Assembly: GCF_001424945.1 (NCBI RefSeq)
Contig: NZ_LMCW01000012.1
Coordinates: forward strand, 926,414 to 990,413
Length of the DNA stretch: 64,000 nucleotides
Source of the DNA: Rhizobium sp. Root1203
GTDB lineage: Bacteria; Pseudomonadota; Alphaproteobacteria; Rhizobiales; Rhizobiaceae
Reading direction: 5' to 3'
Both the position numbers and the translations under genes were made by a program. Positions 10,030 to 20,857 of this stretch are shown here, in pieces. The notes under the pieces are model-generated. The model was given only the letters and a program-made list of their open reading frames with translations. It did not search any database and had not been told where the DNA came from. Within the stretch, counting starts at the first letter, position 1; the number at the start of each line of letters is the position of its first letter.

Positions 10030-11184
10030 TTACTCCGCCGGCATGCCGTGCGCGACACGGAATAGACTCCGGTCCTGCGCACGTTTCTCCGGCCTGTGAC
10101 GCGTCAAGGCGAGAATGAACCCGGCCGTGACGCAGATGGCCACCATCGACGAACCGCCATAGGAAATCAGCGGCAGGGTCATACCCTTGGCCGGCAGCAG
10201 CTCGAGGTTGACGCCCACGTTGATGATGGACTGTATGCCGATCTGCAGCACGAGGCCAGCAACGGCAAACCGATTGAAGTCGTTCCGCTCCTTGTAGGCA
10301 TGCGAGAGCCCGCGCAGCACGAGAACGGAGAAAAGCGCGACCAGCGCCATGCAGAAGACAATACCGAATTCCTCGGCCGCGACCGAGAAGATGAAATCGG
10401 TATGCGCGTCCGGAATGATGCGCTTGACGATACCCTCGCCCGGCCCCTGGCCGAACCAGTCGCCGCGAATGATCGCTTCACGCGCGGTATCGATCTGGAA
10501 GGTGTCGCCCTCTCCGGTCATGAACTTGTCGATACGAAGGGCAACGTGCGGGAAGACGTAGTATGCGCTGACGAGGCCGCCCGCGCCGAGCGCGCCGAGA
10601 ACAATGATCCACAGCCACGGCATGCCGGCCATGAAGAACATGCCGCCCCACACGGCCGTCGTCAGGATCGTCTGGCCGAGGTCCGGCTGCGCCACGAGAA
10701 GGGCGGCGACGATACCGAATAGAATGATGGCGAAAAGATTGCCCGGAATTTCCGGCTGCCGCGCATGCTCGGCAAAGAGCCAGGCGCAAACGACGACGAA
10801 GGCAGGCTTCATGAATTCCGAGGGCTGGATGGAAATGCCCGCCAGCGTGACCCAGCGCCGCGAGCCCTTGACCTCGACGCCGAAGAACAGCGCCAGCAGC
10901 ATCATCGCCAGGGCGACGATCAGCAGAAGGATCGCCGTTCGTCGAACCTGCCGCGGCGTCAGGAACGAAAGTCCGATCATGACGGAGATGGAAGGGATCA
11001 TGAATGCCGCATGTCGCTTGACGAAGTGGAACGGCTCCAGCCCGATGCGCTCTGCGACCGCCGGCGACGCGGCGAAGGACAGCATGAAGCCGATACCCAT
11101 CAGGAAGATGAACATCGCCAAAAAAAAGCGGTCGATGGTCCAAAACCAATCGGCCAGAGGCCCACGTTCCGCACGGCTTACCAT
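10030..11184 (-). CDS. ftsW: SEDS-family peptidoglycan glycosyltransferase FtsW
   Basis: Polytopic septal peptidoglycan polymerase working with FtsI. 384 aa with about ten hydrophobic segments. The SEDS hallmarks seen are the GSRRWV loop, the extracellular stretch GEGIVKRIIPDAHTDFIFS that carries the conserved Asp of SEDS polymerases, and LPLISYGGSSM near the C-terminus. One base separates its start from the murD stop. Confidence 0.96.
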   Translation of the reverse strand: MVSRAERGPLADWFWTIDRFFLAMFIFLMGIGFMLSFAASPAVAERIGLEPFHFVKRHAAFMIPSISVMIGLSFLTPRQVRRTAILLLIVALAMMLLALFFGVEVKGSRRWVTLAGISIQPSEFMKPAFVVVCAWLFAEHARQPEIPGNLFAIILFGIVAALLVAQPDLGQTILTTAVWGGMFFMAGMPWLWIIVLGALGAGGLVSAYYVFPHVALRIDKFMTGEGDTFQIDTAREAIIRGDWFGQGPGEGIVKRIIPDAHTDFIFSVAAEEFGIVFCMALVALFSVLVLRGLSHAYKERNDFNRFAVAGLVLQIGIQSIINVGVNLELLPAKGMTLPLISYGGSSMVAICVTAGFILALTRHRPEKRAQDRSLFRVAHGMPAE

Positions 11185-11185
11185 G

Positions 11186-12598
11186 TCATTTATCTCCTGT
11201 TGCCGAACCGATCAGCATGGTGATTCCGTCGAGCGCTGCCACATGGCTGACAAATGCATCGCCCCTCACTTCAAAGTTCTTGTACTGGTCGAAGCTTGCG
11301 CAGGCCGGGGACAGCAAAACGGCAGAAGGTCCGCTTTCATCCCTATCCGCATCCGCAGCCGCATGCTCGACGGCTCGTTCCAATGTCCCGGAAATCTCGT
11401 AGGCTACCGATTCGCCAAGCGTAGCAGCAAATTCGGCTGCAGCCTCCCCGATCAGGTAGGCTTTTGCGATACGGGGGAAGAACGGCGTCAGCGTCGAGAT
11501 GCCTCCCGCCTTGGGCAGGCCGCCCGCAATCCAATAGATCCGCTCATAGCTCGACAATGCCGGGGCTGCCGCATCGGCATTTGTTGCCTTCGAATCGTTG
11601 ACGAAGACCACGTTGCCGCGCCGGCCGACCGGCTGCATGCGATGCTTGAGACCAGGGAACGAGGCAAGGCCGGTCCGGATCTCGTCAATCGAGACGCCGA
11701 CCGCAAGGCACGCGGCGGCAGCGGCAGCAGCGTTCTGCGCATTGTGGCCTCCACGCAGCGTCTGGATGCCGTCGAGATCCGCGATAGGCTGGGCCGCTCC
11801 TCCGGATGCCTCGACGAGCTTCGTCCCTTCCGCGTAGATGCCGCTGGCAAGCGGATGGCGCCGGGAAATGCGCGTGACCTTGCCGCCGGCCCGCTCGACG
11901 CGATCGGCAATCACCTCGCAATGGCTGTCGTCGACGCCGATGACTGCGACGTCGCTGCCTGCAACCAGCCGCTCCTTGATGTCGGCATAATGCTGCATCG
12001 TTCCGTGCCGATCGAGATGATCCGGCGTCAGATTGAGGAGGATGCCCGCAGAAGGGTTGAGCGTCGGCGCAAGATCGATCTGATAGGACGAGCATTCGAC
12101 CACATAGAAGCGCCCTGCCTTGGGCGGCTCGAGGGTCAGCACCGCGGTACCGATATTGCCGCCCAGCTGTGTGTCGCGCCCGCTCGACTTCAGGATATGG
12201 GCAATCAGCGCCGTCGTCGTCGATTTGCCGTTGGTGCCCGTGATTGCGACGAAGGGGCAATCGGGCGCATGTGCCCGGCGCTCGCGAACGAAAAGCTCCA
12301 CGTCGCCCACGATGTCCACCCCGGCCGCACGCGCCAGGTCGACCGTCCAATGGGGCTTCGGATGTGTCAGCGGGACGCCCGGCGAAAGCACGAAGAGGGA
12401 CTGGACACTCCAATCGATGGTCCGCAGATCGGCAGTGTGCATCCCCTCGGCCGCCGCCTTCGTGACGCTGTCGGGATTGTCGTCCCAGGCCGTGACGTCT
12501 GCGCCGCCAAGGATCAGCGCACGCGCTGTTGCAAAGCCGGAACCGCCGAGCCCGAAGAGCGCTACCTTCTTTCCTGCAAGCGTCGTGACCGGGATCAT
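11186..12598 (-). CDS. murD: UDP-N-acetylmuramoylalanine--D-glutamate ligase
   Basis: Adds D-glutamate to UDP-MurNAc-L-Ala. 470 aa. The N-terminal UDP domain has [13 protein letters not shown], the ATP loop is [11 protein letters not shown], and the Mur-ligase signature [14 protein letters not shown] and the adenine-domain motif [12 protein letters not shown] are present. The C-terminus contains [17 protein letters not shown], typical of MurD. It lies seven bases after mraY and one base before ftsW. Confidence 0.96.
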   Translation of the reverse strand: MIPVTTLAGKKVALFGLGGSGFATARALILGGADVTAWDDNPDSVTKAAAEGMHTADLRTIDWSVQSLFVLSPGVPLTHPKPHWTVDLARAAGVDIVGDVELFVRERRAHAPDCPFVAITGTNGKSTTTALIAHILKSSGRDTQLGGNIGTAVLTLEPPKAGRFYVVECSSYQIDLAPTLNPSAGILLNLTPDHLDRHGTMQHYADIKERLVAGSDVAVIGVDDSHCEVIADRVERAGGKVTRISRRHPLASGIYAEGTKLVEASGGAAQPIADLDGIQTLRGGHNAQNAAAAAAACLAVGVSIDEIRTGLASFPGLKHRMQPVGRRGNVVFVNDSKATNADAAAPALSSYERIYWIAGGLPKAGGISTLTPFFPRIAKAYLIGEAAAEFAATLGESVAYEISGTLERAVEHAAADADRDESGPSAVLLSPACASFDQYKNFEVRGDAFVSHVAALDGITMLIGSATGDK

Positions 12599-12605
12599 AA
12601 CAATC

Positions 12606-13706
12606 TCACCGCAGCTTCAGCGTCGAAAGGCCTAGCAGAGCCAGTCCGACGGCGATGATCCAAAACCGGATCACCACCTGGCTTTCGGTCCAGCCCTTCT
12701 TTTCGAAATGGTGATGGATCGGCGCCATGAGGAAGACGCGGCGACCGGTCAACTTGAAGAAGCCGACCTGGATGATGACCGACAGCGTTTCAATGACGAA
12801 CAGACCGCCGATGATGGCCATGACGATCTCGTGCTTGGTGGCAACGGCGACCGTGCCGATCGTACCGCCGAGCGCCAGCGAACCGGTGTCGCCCATGAAG
12901 ATAGCGGCCGGTGGCGCATTGAACCAAAGGAAGCCGAGACCAGCGCCGATGACGGCGCCCAGCACCACCGAGAGTTCGCCCGTACCCGGCACGAAATTGA
13001 TCTGCAGGTAGTTCGCAAAAACCGCATTGCCGGCGAGATAGGCGATCACGCCGAACGACGCGGCCGCGATCATCACGGGCACGATCGCAAGTCCGTCGAG
13101 GCCGTCCGTCAGGTTGACCGCATTGCCGGCGCTGACGATAACGAAACCACCGAATACGACGAACAGGATGCCGAGATTGAGCATGAAGTCCTTGAAGAAG
13201 GGAAAGGCAATCGACGAACCAAACGTCGACCCGGCCGCTCCGGAGGCAAGTGCTGCGCGCATCATGAAATAGACGGCGATGCCCGCGATCAGGAACTCAA
13301 TGCCGAGGCGGGCCTTGCCGGAGAAGCCCTTGTGGCTCTGTTTGCTGACCTTCAGGTAGTCGTCGTAAAAGCCGATCGCCCCGAAGCCCAGGGTCACAAG
13401 CAGCGTGGCGACGACATAAACGTTGGAGAGATCGGCCCAGAGCAGCGAGGCACCAACAATGCCGGCCAGGATCATCAGGCCGCCCATGGTCGGCGTGCCG
13501 GCCTTCTTGAAGTGCGTCTGCGGTCCATCGGCGCGGATCGGCTGACCCCTGCCCTGGCGAATGCGCAGCGAATTGATGATCATCGGCCCGAACAGGAAGA
13601 CGATCAGCGCGGACGTGAACAGGGAGGCGCCCGTACGGAATGTAATGTACCTGAACAGATTCAGGAACTTCAGGTGTTCCGACAGTTCGACTAGCCAAAT
13701 CAGCAT
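12606..13706 (-). CDS. mraY: Phospho-N-acetylmuramoyl-pentapeptide-transferase
   Basis: Integral membrane enzyme that moves phospho-MurNAc-pentapeptide to undecaprenyl phosphate, making lipid I. 366 aa, about ten transmembrane helices. Family signatures include [12 protein letters not shown] near the N-terminus, GFYDDYLK with the aspartate pair, [25 protein letters not shown] and the histidine-rich [13 protein letters not shown]. It sits 22 bases after murF. Confidence 0.97.
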   Translation of the reverse strand: MLIWLVELSEHLKFLNLFRYITFRTGASLFTSALIVFLFGPMIINSLRIRQGRGQPIRADGPQTHFKKAGTPTMGGLMILAGIVGASLLWADLSNVYVVATLLVTLGFGAIGFYDDYLKVSKQSHKGFSGKARLGIEFLIAGIAVYFMMRAALASGAAGSTFGSSIAFPFFKDFMLNLGILFVVFGGFVIVSAGNAVNLTDGLDGLAIVPVMIAAASFGVIAYLAGNAVFANYLQINFVPGTGELSVVLGAVIGAGLGFLWFNAPPAAIFMGDTGSLALGGTIGTVAVATKHEIVMAIIGGLFVIETLSVIIQVGFFKLTGRRVFLMAPIHHHFEKKGWTESQVVIRFWIIAVGLALLGLSTLKLR

Positions 13707-13728
13707 TCAGGGCCCCTTGTTTACCCGG

Positions 13729-15162
13729 TCAAAATTCGCGTTGCGTGTCGGCAAATGGTGGGAATTTGTCAAGAAGCGCAGCGACAATCTTGCCGAAACC
13801 GATGCCCAGTGACGATTTTACCATCAGCACATCGCCGGCGCCGACCGAGTTCAATACATATTCGATGAGATCTTCCGTCTTCTCGCGGTGCTCGACACGC
13901 ACGCTGTCGGGAAGCGATTCCTTGAGCGCAACCATCTCGGGACCAGCAAGCCAGACGTGTTCGATGCCAGCCGCCAAAAGCGGCCCGGCGAGGTCCGAAT
14001 GAACCTTCTGCGAATAGTCGCCCATCTCAAGCATGTCGCCCAAAACCGCGATCCGGCGACCGGATCCGGTCGGCACAGCGCTTGCCAGGACGGCGATCGC
14101 CGCCCGCATGGACGATGGGTTGGCGTTGTAGCTCTCGTCGACGACGGTAAAGGTCCCGCGTTCGATCGCCAGCCTGTGGCGGCGGCCCCTTCCCTTTTCC
14201 GGCTGCAGCGTCGCAAGAGCTGCGATCGCCTGCCGCATGTCCGCCCCCACGATCTCGACGACACCGAGCGCGGCCAGCGCGTTCTCGGCGATATGGCGGC
14301 CGGGCGCACCGATAGCGACCTCCTTCGTCTCGCCGTCGATGGTGATCCACAGCGTCGAACTTTGGTCCGAACCGTTGAACTCCGCCAGACGGTACTCCGC
14401 CTTCGCATGCTGGCCGAACGAGTGGATATGCTGGATCCCGGCCGATTGCGCCGTGCGGTCCAGATAATTGAACTGGTCGTTGTCGCGGTTGAGCACGACA
14501 TGCCCGCCAGACACCACGCCTTCGAAAATCTCGGCCTTCGCCGTGGCGATTTCCTTGATACTCTTGAAATTACCGAGGTGTGCCGGCGCAACGGTGGTGA
14601 TGACGGCGACATGCGGCTCGATCATCTTCACCAGCGGGCGGATTTCGTCCGGGTGGTTCATCCCCACTTCGAATACACCGAAGTATGTGTCGAGCGGCAT
14701 GCGGGCCAGCGTCAGCGGTACACCCCAATGATTGTTGAAGGACGCAACCGAGGCATGCACCTTGCCCGAGGGCGACAACATGCGCCTTAGCATTTCCTTG
14801 GTGGTGGTCTTTCCGACCGAACCTGTCACTGCAATGATCTGCGCGCGCGAGCGTGCCCGCGCGGCCAACGCAAGCCTGCCGAGCGCCGCCAGCACATCCT
14901 CGACCACAATCATCGGAACGGTCAGCCGTCCCATGGCGGGAAGACGCGATTCGCTGACGACGAGAAGAGCCGCACCGTTTGCCATGGCCATCGACGCAAA
15001 ATCATGGCCGTCGACACGGTCGCCCTTGATCGCAAAGAAGGCTTCGCCCGGTCCGATGGAGCGGCTGTCTATGGAAATGCCGGTGATGCCGTCAGGCAGC
15101 GTCCCGAAGGGTCGCCCCGCCATCGCCGCGATCATATCTTCCGTCGTCCAGAGCCAGCTCAC
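13729..15162 (-). CDS. murF: UDP-N-acetylmuramoyl-tripeptide--D-alanyl-D-alanine ligase
   Basis: Adds the D-Ala-D-Ala dipeptide from DdlB, completing the pentapeptide precursor. 477 aa. It has the ATP loop [14 protein letters not shown], the signature [12 protein letters not shown] and the C-terminal [11 protein letters not shown], specific to MurF. The start overlaps the murE stop by 4 nt. The protein ends [13 protein letters not shown] followed by a short tail; nothing unusual. Confidence 0.96.
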   Translation of the reverse strand: MSWLWTTEDMIAAMAGRPFGTLPDGITGISIDSRSIGPGEAFFAIKGDRVDGHDFASMAMANGAALLVVSESRLPAMGRLTVPMIVVEDVLAALGRLALAARARSRAQIIAVTGSVGKTTTKEMLRRMLSPSGKVHASVASFNNHWGVPLTLARMPLDTYFGVFEVGMNHPDEIRPLVKMIEPHVAVITTVAPAHLGNFKSIKEIATAKAEIFEGVVSGGHVVLNRDNDQFNYLDRTAQSAGIQHIHSFGQHAKAEYRLAEFNGSDQSSTLWITIDGETKEVAIGAPGRHIAENALAALGVVEIVGADMRQAIAALATLQPEKGRGRRHRLAIERGTFTVVDESYNANPSSMRAAIAVLASAVPTGSGRRIAVLGDMLEMGDYSQKVHSDLAGPLLAAGIEHVWLAGPEMVALKESLPDSVRVEHREKTEDLIEYVLNSVGAGDVLMVKSSLGIGFGKIVAALLDKFPPFADTQREF

Positions 15163-16628
15163 GATTTCAGCTCCTCCAAAGCCTTACGCAGTTCGGCGTG
15201 ATCCGAAAACGGCAGGGTGACGCCCCCGATCGTCTGCCCTTCCTCGTGCCCCTTGCCGGCCACGATCAGCGTATCGCCCGATGTCAGCATTCCGACCGCC
15301 TCGCGGATCGCCTTGGAGCGATCGCCGATTTCTGAGGCGCAGCCTGCTGCCGCCATGATTTCGGCGCGGATCGATGCAGGCTCTTCGGAACGCGGATTGT
15401 CGTCGGTGACGATCACCACGTCAGCCAGCCGGCAGGCGATCTCGCCCATGATCGGCCGCTTGCCGCGGTCCCGGTCGCCACCGCAACCGAAGACCACGAT
15501 CACCCGGCCGGTGGTGAAGGGTCGCACCGAATCAAGCACATTCGCGAGCGCATCCGGCTTGTGCGCATAGTCGACATAAGCCAGCGCGCCATCCTTGGTA
15601 TGACCGACGAGTTCCAGGCGACCTGACGCACCTTGCAGCTTCTCCAGAGCTGCCATGGCAACTTTGGCCGGAATCCCGGTCGACATGGCAAGCCCGGCCG
15701 CAACCAGGGCGTTGGCTACCTGGAAGTCACCCGCAAGCGGGATATCGACCTCGAAGATCTCGCCACCAGCATGGATTTCGGCAACCTGCTTGTGCCGGAA
15801 GTGCTCGACACGCTTCAAGGTCAGATATTCGCCCTTGCGCCCGACCGTACGGACGTCCTGGCCCGCATCGTGTGCTGCCTCGATCGCCTGATCCGACCAT
15901 GGGTCGTCCGCGAAAATCACGGCAGGCGATCCCTTCGGCAGCAGCGTATCGAAAAGCCGCATCTTTGCGGCCATGTAGCTTTCGATGGTCGGATGATAGT
16001 CCATGTGGTCGCGGCCGAGATTGGTGAAGGCCGCCGCCGCGAGCTTGACGCCATCGAGCCGGCACTGGTCGAGGCCGTGGCTCGAGGCCTCCATCGAGGC
16101 ATGCGTGACACCCTCGTCCGCCAGCTCCGCCAGCAGCGCGTGCAGGGAAACGGGATCCGGCGTGGTCAGGGAACCGTATTCGTTGCGCGTCGGCGAAACG
16201 ACACCGGTCGTGCCGATCATCGCAGCCGGATGGCCGGCATGTGCCCAAATCTGCCGGGTGAAGGAGGCGACGGATGTTTTGCCGGCCGTACCGGTAACGG
16301 CCACCATCGTCTCGGGCTGCTTGCCATAGAGGCGCGAGGCGACGATCGACAGAAAACGGCGCGGCTCGTTCACCACAAGGACGGGAATGGAAGCATTGAC
16401 AGCATGCGAGACGATGGCAACGACGGCACCCTTTGCAGCAGCGTCAGACACGAAACCGGCACCATCTGCCTTTGTGCCGGCGACGGCCACGAACGCCATG
16501 CCGGGCGCAATCTTTCTGCTGTCGGAAGAGAGGCCGGAAATCTCCAGCCCGCCTTCCGGCCCATCCAGCTGTACCTTGAGTTCCGGAAACGCATTTCCGG
16601 CGATGTCTCGCAATTTCATCGAACGCAT
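15159..16628 (-). CDS. murE: UDP-MurNAc-L-Ala-D-Glu:meso-diaminopimelate ligase
   Basis: Adds meso-diaminopimelate as the third residue of the stem peptide. The ATP loop is [13 protein letters not shown], with [17 protein letters not shown] as the second signature. The substrate-selecting motif [13 protein letters not shown] has the DNPR form that marks DAP-specific MurE rather than lysine enzymes. I start at ATG 16628 (489 aa, [11 protein letters not shown]...) because GAGAGA lies just upstream. ATG 16619 would also give the usual length, and ATG 16676 adds an unconserved arginine-rich tail with no clear ribosome site. The gap to ftsI is 58 bases, the largest in this part of the cluster. Confidence 0.94.
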   Translation of the reverse strand: MRSMKLRDIAGNAFPELKVQLDGPEGGLEISGLSSDSRKIAPGMAFVAVAGTKADGAGFVSDAAAKGAVVAIVSHAVNASIPVLVVNEPRRFLSIVASRLYGKQPETMVAVTGTAGKTSVASFTRQIWAHAGHPAAMIGTTGVVSPTRNEYGSLTTPDPVSLHALLAELADEGVTHASMEASSHGLDQCRLDGVKLAAAAFTNLGRDHMDYHPTIESYMAAKMRLFDTLLPKGSPAVIFADDPWSDQAIEAAHDAGQDVRTVGRKGEYLTLKRVEHFRHKQVAEIHAGGEIFEVDIPLAGDFQVANALVAAGLAMSTGIPAKVAMAALEKLQGASGRLELVGHTKDGALAYVDYAHKPDALANVLDSVRPFTTGRVIVVFGCGGDRDRGKRPIMGEIACRLADVVIVTDDNPRSEEPASIRAEIMAAAGCASEIGDRSKAIREAVGMLTSGDTLIVAGKGHEEGQTIGGVTLPFSDHAELRKALEELKS

Positions 16629-16686
16629 ATTTCTCTCTCGAGCCGCCGCGCCCCCATGGCGAATCGGCTTCGACATTCATTCAGAC

Positions 16687-18438
16687 TCAATAAGACACCA
16701 ACATGGCCGATCCGTCGTCACCGAACTTAGGTTCCACACCGAGGATTGGCGCCGCACGGGCGATGATGTTCTTGACCATCGGAGCTGCAGTGTAGGCCGC
16801 GATGTTCTGGCCCTTCTCACCGTTGTGCGGCTCGTCACAGAATGTCAGCACGACATATTTCGGATCGTCAATCGGAAATGCCGCGAGAAAGGCGTTGAAG
16901 TTCAGGTTCGTTGCATAGCGACCGTTGACGACCTTGTCGGCGGTGCCGGTCTTGCCTCCGACGTTGAACCCGGGCACATCAGCATTGCGGCCGGAACCCT
17001 TGATACCGTTCAGCTTGAACAGGTAGCGCACATCGTCGCTCGTGGTCTTCTTGACGACCAGCTCGGCGACATCGTCGGCTTGCGCGCGCGAACGCGGCAG
17101 GAAAGTCGGCTCGATGAGCTTGCCGCCGTTGACGAGTGCGGCACCCGCAACCGCCGTCTGCAGAGGCGTGGTGGACACGCCGTGGCCGAAAGAGATGGTC
17201 ACCGAGTTGATCTTCTTCCAGACTTTCGGCTGGCTTGGCATTTTCACTTCGGGAAGCTCTGTCTGCATCTTCGTCAGCAGGCCCAGCTTGGTCAGGTAAT
17301 CCTTCTGCGCCTCCATGCCAACGATATCGATGATGCGGGCCGTGCCGACGTTTGAAGAATACTGGAACACTTCCGGCAGCGTCAGCCAGCGGCGCTGGCC
17401 GTGGAAATCGTGGATGGTGAAGCCACCGATACGGATGGGCTGGGTCGCGTCGAAGCTATCGGTCAGCTTGACCTTGCCGGTATCGAGCGCCATTGCCAGC
17501 GAGAACGTCTTGAAGGTCGAGCCCATCTCGAACGTTCCGTTCGACATGCGGTTCAGCCAGCCTTCCTTGGCGCCTTCCAGCGGATTGTTCGGATCGAAAT
17601 CAGGTGCCGACGCCATCGCCAGCACCTCGCCGGTATGGATGTCCAGGACGACCGCACCGGCGCCCTTGGCTTCGTAATTCGTCACCGCATTGGCCACGAC
17701 ATCGCGGACGATATTCTGGACGCGTATATCGATCGACAGGCGCACCGGCTCCAGCGGCTGGTCGCTGGTCATGCCGACCGAGGCCAGATCTGCGAGCCCC
17801 TGGTCGTCGATGTACTTCTCCATGCCGGCCACACCGCGATTGTCGATATTGACGTAGCCGAGAATGTGCGCTGCGGTCGCGCCGCCAGGATAGAAACGGC
17901 GCTTCTCGGGCCGGAAGCCAATGCCGGGAATACCCAGCGCCAGGATCTGGCTCTGTTGCTTCGGCGTCAACTGGCGGCGGAGCCAGGCAAAATGGGAGGT
18001 CCGGTTGGCGAGCTTCTTGTAGGTGCCCTTCATGTCGAGGTCGGGAAGAACGGTCGTCAGCTTCTCCACGGCTTCGTCAGCATCGACGACCTTGTTCGGC
18101 TCGGCAAAGAGAGAAACGGTGCGGATATCCGTTGCCAGCACTTCGCCGTTCCGGTCGAGAATGTCGGGACGCGACGCCATCAGCCGGTCCGGCGGCAGAA
18201 TACTCGACACGACATCCGGATCGCGGACCGCATATTCGACGAGACGGCCACCGATAACGCAGTAGACGCCGAGGAACGCGACGATCAGAAGCCCGACGCG
18301 GCTCTTGGCCTGGCCTGACCGCTTCTTTCGCGATCCCGGTATGGGCGTATTGCCGGACGGACCGCCGAAACGATTGTACACGCCGGCGGAAAAATGCGCC
18401 TGGCTCTTCGAAACCATGATGCGTGAAAGAAAGGACAT
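16687..18438 (-). CDS. ftsI: Septal peptidoglycan transpeptidase FtsI (PBP3)
   Basis: Class B penicillin-binding protein that cross-links septal peptidoglycan with FtsW. 583 aa. A basic cytoplasmic tail of about 46 residues precedes a single transmembrane anchor (47-66). The pedestal domain contains RPDILDRNGEVLA. The transpeptidase motifs are all in place: STFK with Ser307 and Lys310, SSN at 361-363 and KTGTA from Lys496. Its start is two bases past the ftsL stop. Confidence 0.96.
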   Translation of the reverse strand: MSFLSRIMVSKSQAHFSAGVYNRFGGPSGNTPIPGSRKKRSGQAKSRVGLLIVAFLGVYCVIGGRLVEYAVRDPDVVSSILPPDRLMASRPDILDRNGEVLATDIRTVSLFAEPNKVVDADEAVEKLTTVLPDLDMKGTYKKLANRTSHFAWLRRQLTPKQQSQILALGIPGIGFRPEKRRFYPGGATAAHILGYVNIDNRGVAGMEKYIDDQGLADLASVGMTSDQPLEPVRLSIDIRVQNIVRDVVANAVTNYEAKGAGAVVLDIHTGEVLAMASAPDFDPNNPLEGAKEGWLNRMSNGTFEMGSTFKTFSLAMALDTGKVKLTDSFDATQPIRIGGFTIHDFHGQRRWLTLPEVFQYSSNVGTARIIDIVGMEAQKDYLTKLGLLTKMQTELPEVKMPSQPKVWKKINSVTISFGHGVSTTPLQTAVAGAALVNGGKLIEPTFLPRSRAQADDVAELVVKKTTSDDVRYLFKLNGIKGSGRNADVPGFNVGGKTGTADKVVNGRYATNLNFNAFLAAFPIDDPKYVVLTFCDEPHNGEKGQNIAAYTAAPMVKNIIARAAPILGVEPKFGDDGSAMLVSY

Positions 18439-18440
18439 CT

Positions 18441-18851
18441 CTACTCCACAGATCCGGTTGCCATGTCGTCTTCGTCAGCCGCGGGCGCCACTGGTGCGGC
18501 CTTCGGCTTTGTCTTCGCGCCGCTCCCCGCCTTCGCCTCGGTGATATCGGGCACGGGAACCTGCGACTTCAACATCGGAAGTTCCCTTGCATGAACAAGC
18601 GAGGTCGATGGCGTCGGCTGCAATTGAAGCTCGCCATTGTAATTGTTGACCAGCCGCTCGAGACGGTTGGGCTGCGACTGCAACGCCCAGTCCGCCTTCA
18701 ACAGGTCGATCGTATCTTTTTCCAGCTTGATCTCGGCTTCGAGGCGGTGAACCTCTTCCAGCTTCAACTCGGCGCGATGCTTGATCGTGTAGGTGACGGC
18801 CGCAGCCGCAGTCATGACACCCACAAGCACGAGGTCGAAGGTTCTCAGCAT
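18441..18851 (-). CDS. ftsL: Cell division protein FtsL
   Basis: Small bitopic divisome protein of about 136 aa that forms a trimer with FtsB and FtsQ and activates FtsWI. One transmembrane segment near residues 3-22 is followed by a heptad-rich region (about 26-60, with LKLEEVHRLEAEIKLEKD) expected to form a coiled coil. An alanine/proline/lysine-rich tail ends the protein. I start at ATG 18851 (MLRTFDLVLVG) because it follows the rsmH stop by one base and has GGAG upstream; a longer in-frame start at 18881 lies inside rsmH. Sequence conservation in FtsL is low, so position between rsmH and ftsI supports the call. Confidence 0.9.
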   Translation of the reverse strand: MLRTFDLVLVGVMTAAAAVTYTIKHRAELKLEEVHRLEAEIKLEKDTIDLLKADWALQSQPNRLERLVNNYNGELQLQPTPSTSLVHARELPMLKSQVPVPDITEAKAGSGAKTKPKAAPVAPAADEDDMATGSVE

Positions 18852-18852
18852 A

Positions 18853-19878
18853 TCAGGCTCCGAGCTTTCCGAGACTTGCAAGATTGGGTAGCCCGAAGAT
18901 CGACAGATCCGCGGGCTCGGCGGGAGCGTGAGTTCTCAGGCCGGCGCGCAGCTTCGCCGACCGCGCCCGCGGATTCGCCTCGGCTTCAGCTTCGCTCGCG
19001 GAAACCATCGGCTTGCCGAGCCGCTCGAATGTCGCGGCACGCTCATGCGCAACCGGCAGGTGGCGCGATCCGACAGCCTTGCCCGCGCGATCGGAAAAGA
19101 ACGTCTTGACGATCCGATCCTCGAGGGAATGAAAGGTTACGACGACCAGCCGACCGCCCGGCTTCAGCGCGCGCTCGGCTGCAAACAGAGCCTGCGCCAG
19201 CTCGCCGAGCTCGTCATTGACGAAAATGCGCAGGGCCTGGAACACCCGGGTCGCAGGATGGATCTTGTCCTTCATCTTGCGCGGCGTCACGATCTCGATC
19301 AGTCCGGCAAGGTCGCGCGTGGTCTCGAAGGGCTTTTCGGCGCGGCGCTTTTCAATTGCATGCGCGATCCGCGGCGCTTGGCTTTCTTCACCCAGATAGT
19401 GAAAGATCCGGATAAGTTCGGCAACCTTGGCGCGATTGACGACGTCGGCGGCGGAAACGCCCGCGGCGGACATGCGCATATCGAGCGGACCGTTCTTCTG
19501 AAAGGAAAAACCGCGATCGGCCTCATCGATCTGCATCGACGAAACGCCGATGTCGAGGACGATGCCATCAAGGCTATCGGCCGGCGCATGATCCGCCAGA
19601 CTGGAAAACTGGGAATGGACAAGCGTCAGATGCCCACCGTGGGCAGCAACCAGCTTCTGACCCGCCTCGATCGCCGTCGGATCGCGGTCGAGCGCAATGA
19701 CATCCGCACCGGCGTCGAGAATGGCCGACGTATAGCCGCCAGCGCCGAATGTACCATCAAGGATGACCTTGCCCGCAGACGGCTCAAGTGCAGCAAGAAC
19801 CTCCTTGAGAAGAACCGGAATGTGGCGAACCGATCCGCCACCGGCATCCGTAGGACCTCCGCCAGGATTCGCCACCAT
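18853..19878 (-). CDS. rsmH: 16S rRNA (cytosine1402-N4)-methyltransferase
   Basis: SAM-dependent enzyme (MraW) that methylates C1402 in the ribosomal P site. 341 aa. The start region [13 protein letters not shown] and SAM loop [14 protein letters not shown] are typical. [20 protein letters not shown] is the family signature and [13 protein letters not shown] is a conserved C-terminal motif. The start at ATG 19878 has GAGGGAA upstream. A much longer open frame continues upstream, but it runs antisense-like through mraZ and is not protein-like. The gene follows mraZ by 14 bases. Confidence 0.95.
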   Translation of the reverse strand: MVANPGGGPTDAGGGSVRHIPVLLKEVLAALEPSAGKVILDGTFGAGGYTSAILDAGADVIALDRDPTAIEAGQKLVAAHGGHLTLVHSQFSSLADHAPADSLDGIVLDIGVSSMQIDEADRGFSFQKNGPLDMRMSAAGVSAADVVNRAKVAELIRIFHYLGEESQAPRIAHAIEKRRAEKPFETTRDLAGLIEIVTPRKMKDKIHPATRVFQALRIFVNDELGELAQALFAAERALKPGGRLVVVTFHSLEDRIVKTFFSDRAGKAVGSRHLPVAHERAATFERLGKPMVSASEAEAEANPRARSAKLRAGLRTHAPAEPADLSIFGLPNLASLGKLGA

Positions 19879-19892
19879 TCCGTTCCCTCGTT

Positions 19893-20333
19893 CTATTCGG
19901 AACGCCTGCCCGCCAGCCTGCGCTCCCCTCGTGCCTGCAACTGAGCAGCCTGAAATGCCTGCGGCTGCCACAGCTGAAAATGGTCCGCCCGACCGACGAA
20001 GGTTACTTCGTCCAAGATTCCGGTGAAGTCGCGAATGAAATCCGTGACCATCAGCCGCCCCTCGGCATCGAGCTTCATGAAGACCCCGCCCCCGTGAATG
20101 AGGAGCGACATCTCGTTCGCGTCCGGCGAAAATGGATCTGCCGCAGCAATCTGCCGTTCGAACCTTTCGAGAAGATCCAGACCGCCGACGCTGATCGCCG
20201 GAAACACAAAGTCCTGGAAACAATACAGCTCCTGGACATTGCGCTGCGCCAGCACGGAACGAAATGCCGCCGGCACGGAGACCCTGCCCTTGGAATCGAT
20301 CCTGTTGGTCGCACTTGAAAGGAAGCGGCTCAT
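19893..20333 (-). CDS. mraZ: Transcriptional regulator MraZ
   Basis: AbrB-like DNA-binding protein that represses its own operon in other bacteria. 146 aa with two MraZ repeats: the first has [16 protein letters not shown], the second has [18 protein letters not shown]. Both carry the D-x-[KE]-GR core that contacts DNA. ATG 20333 gives the usual MSRFLS start; another ATG four codons upstream has GGGAG only three bases away, too close. It is the first gene of the dcw operon, and its predicted operator lies about 180 bases upstream. Confidence 0.94.
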   Translation of the reverse strand: MSRFLSSATNRIDSKGRVSVPAAFRSVLAQRNVQELYCFQDFVFPAISVGGLDLLERFERQIAAADPFSPDANEMSLLIHGGGVFMKLDAEGRLMVTDFIRDFTGILDEVTFVGRADHFQLWQPQAFQAAQLQARGERRLAGRRSE

Positions 20334-20509
20334 GACACGAAACATCCGCTCCCGAAAGAGCCCCGACGAAAATCAAATGCCCGGAACCCCGAAATTCAGA
20401 CACAGCGTCGCAAGTCGAATGAAACAAACTCCATTCGACGCTTCCGAGAAGGAAGGCGCTCTTACTTTGCGATGAGTGGGCACCTGATTGCCCTTGCGCA
20501 GTGCATGAA

Positions 20510-20543
20510 TGGGATAACATGGGACCATATGGGCGTCAATGGG
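20510..20543 (-). promoter_or_regulatory. dcw promoter with MraZ operator (four TGGG repeats)
   Basis: On the plus strand TGGG occurs at 20510, 20520, 20530 and 20540, an exact 10-bp ladder (one helical face). MraZ is known to bind several TGGGN repeats spaced by five bases. On the mraZ coding strand the same segment reads TTGACG (plus 20534-20539), 17 bases, TATCCC (plus 20511-20516), a plausible -35/-10 pair. The repeats therefore cover the promoter, fitting autorepression. Transcription would start near 20504, leaving a leader of about 170 bases. The repeats are on the non-coding strand relative to mraZ. The repeat ladder is seen directly; the promoter and binding are inference. Confidence 0.75.
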
Positions 20544-20545
20544 AA

Positions 20546-20857
20546 ACGCCCGTCTCACGATGAGCGCAGTATCGGAAATTTATAAGCTGTTAAGTTTAAC
20601 AAAGAGTTAGCACTGCCCCGCGGGCCGCCGGTATATGAGTTGCAACTGATGTACCGGATGCTTTCCAATTCGGGGGAAAACGACGTGGAAACATCGGATT
20701 GAAACCTGCCTTCCGGAAAAGGTATTCGCCGTTTGGATGAGCCACCGCGAACCCCATTCGGATAGGGCACACCGTCGAATAGCGTATTTTAGCTAATTGA
20801 AATATACTGGTTCGAGACCATATCCGGCATGCATACCAACGGGATATGGGGTCCACG
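20546..20857. other. Intergenic region, no confident gene
   Basis: About 300 bases of lower GC than the flanks between the dcw promoter and the small zinc-ribbon ORF. Short open frames on both strands lack ribosome sites and recognisable protein features. A weak promoter-like pair, TTGAAA then TATCCG with 18 bases between, lies near 20799-20828 and could serve the next ORF. I see no other structure. Confidence 0.4.

Noticed and set aside
19879..20520. N-terminal extension of rsmH of over 200 codons
   Set aside because: It runs through mraZ in another frame, and a good ribosome site precedes the family-standard start at 19878.
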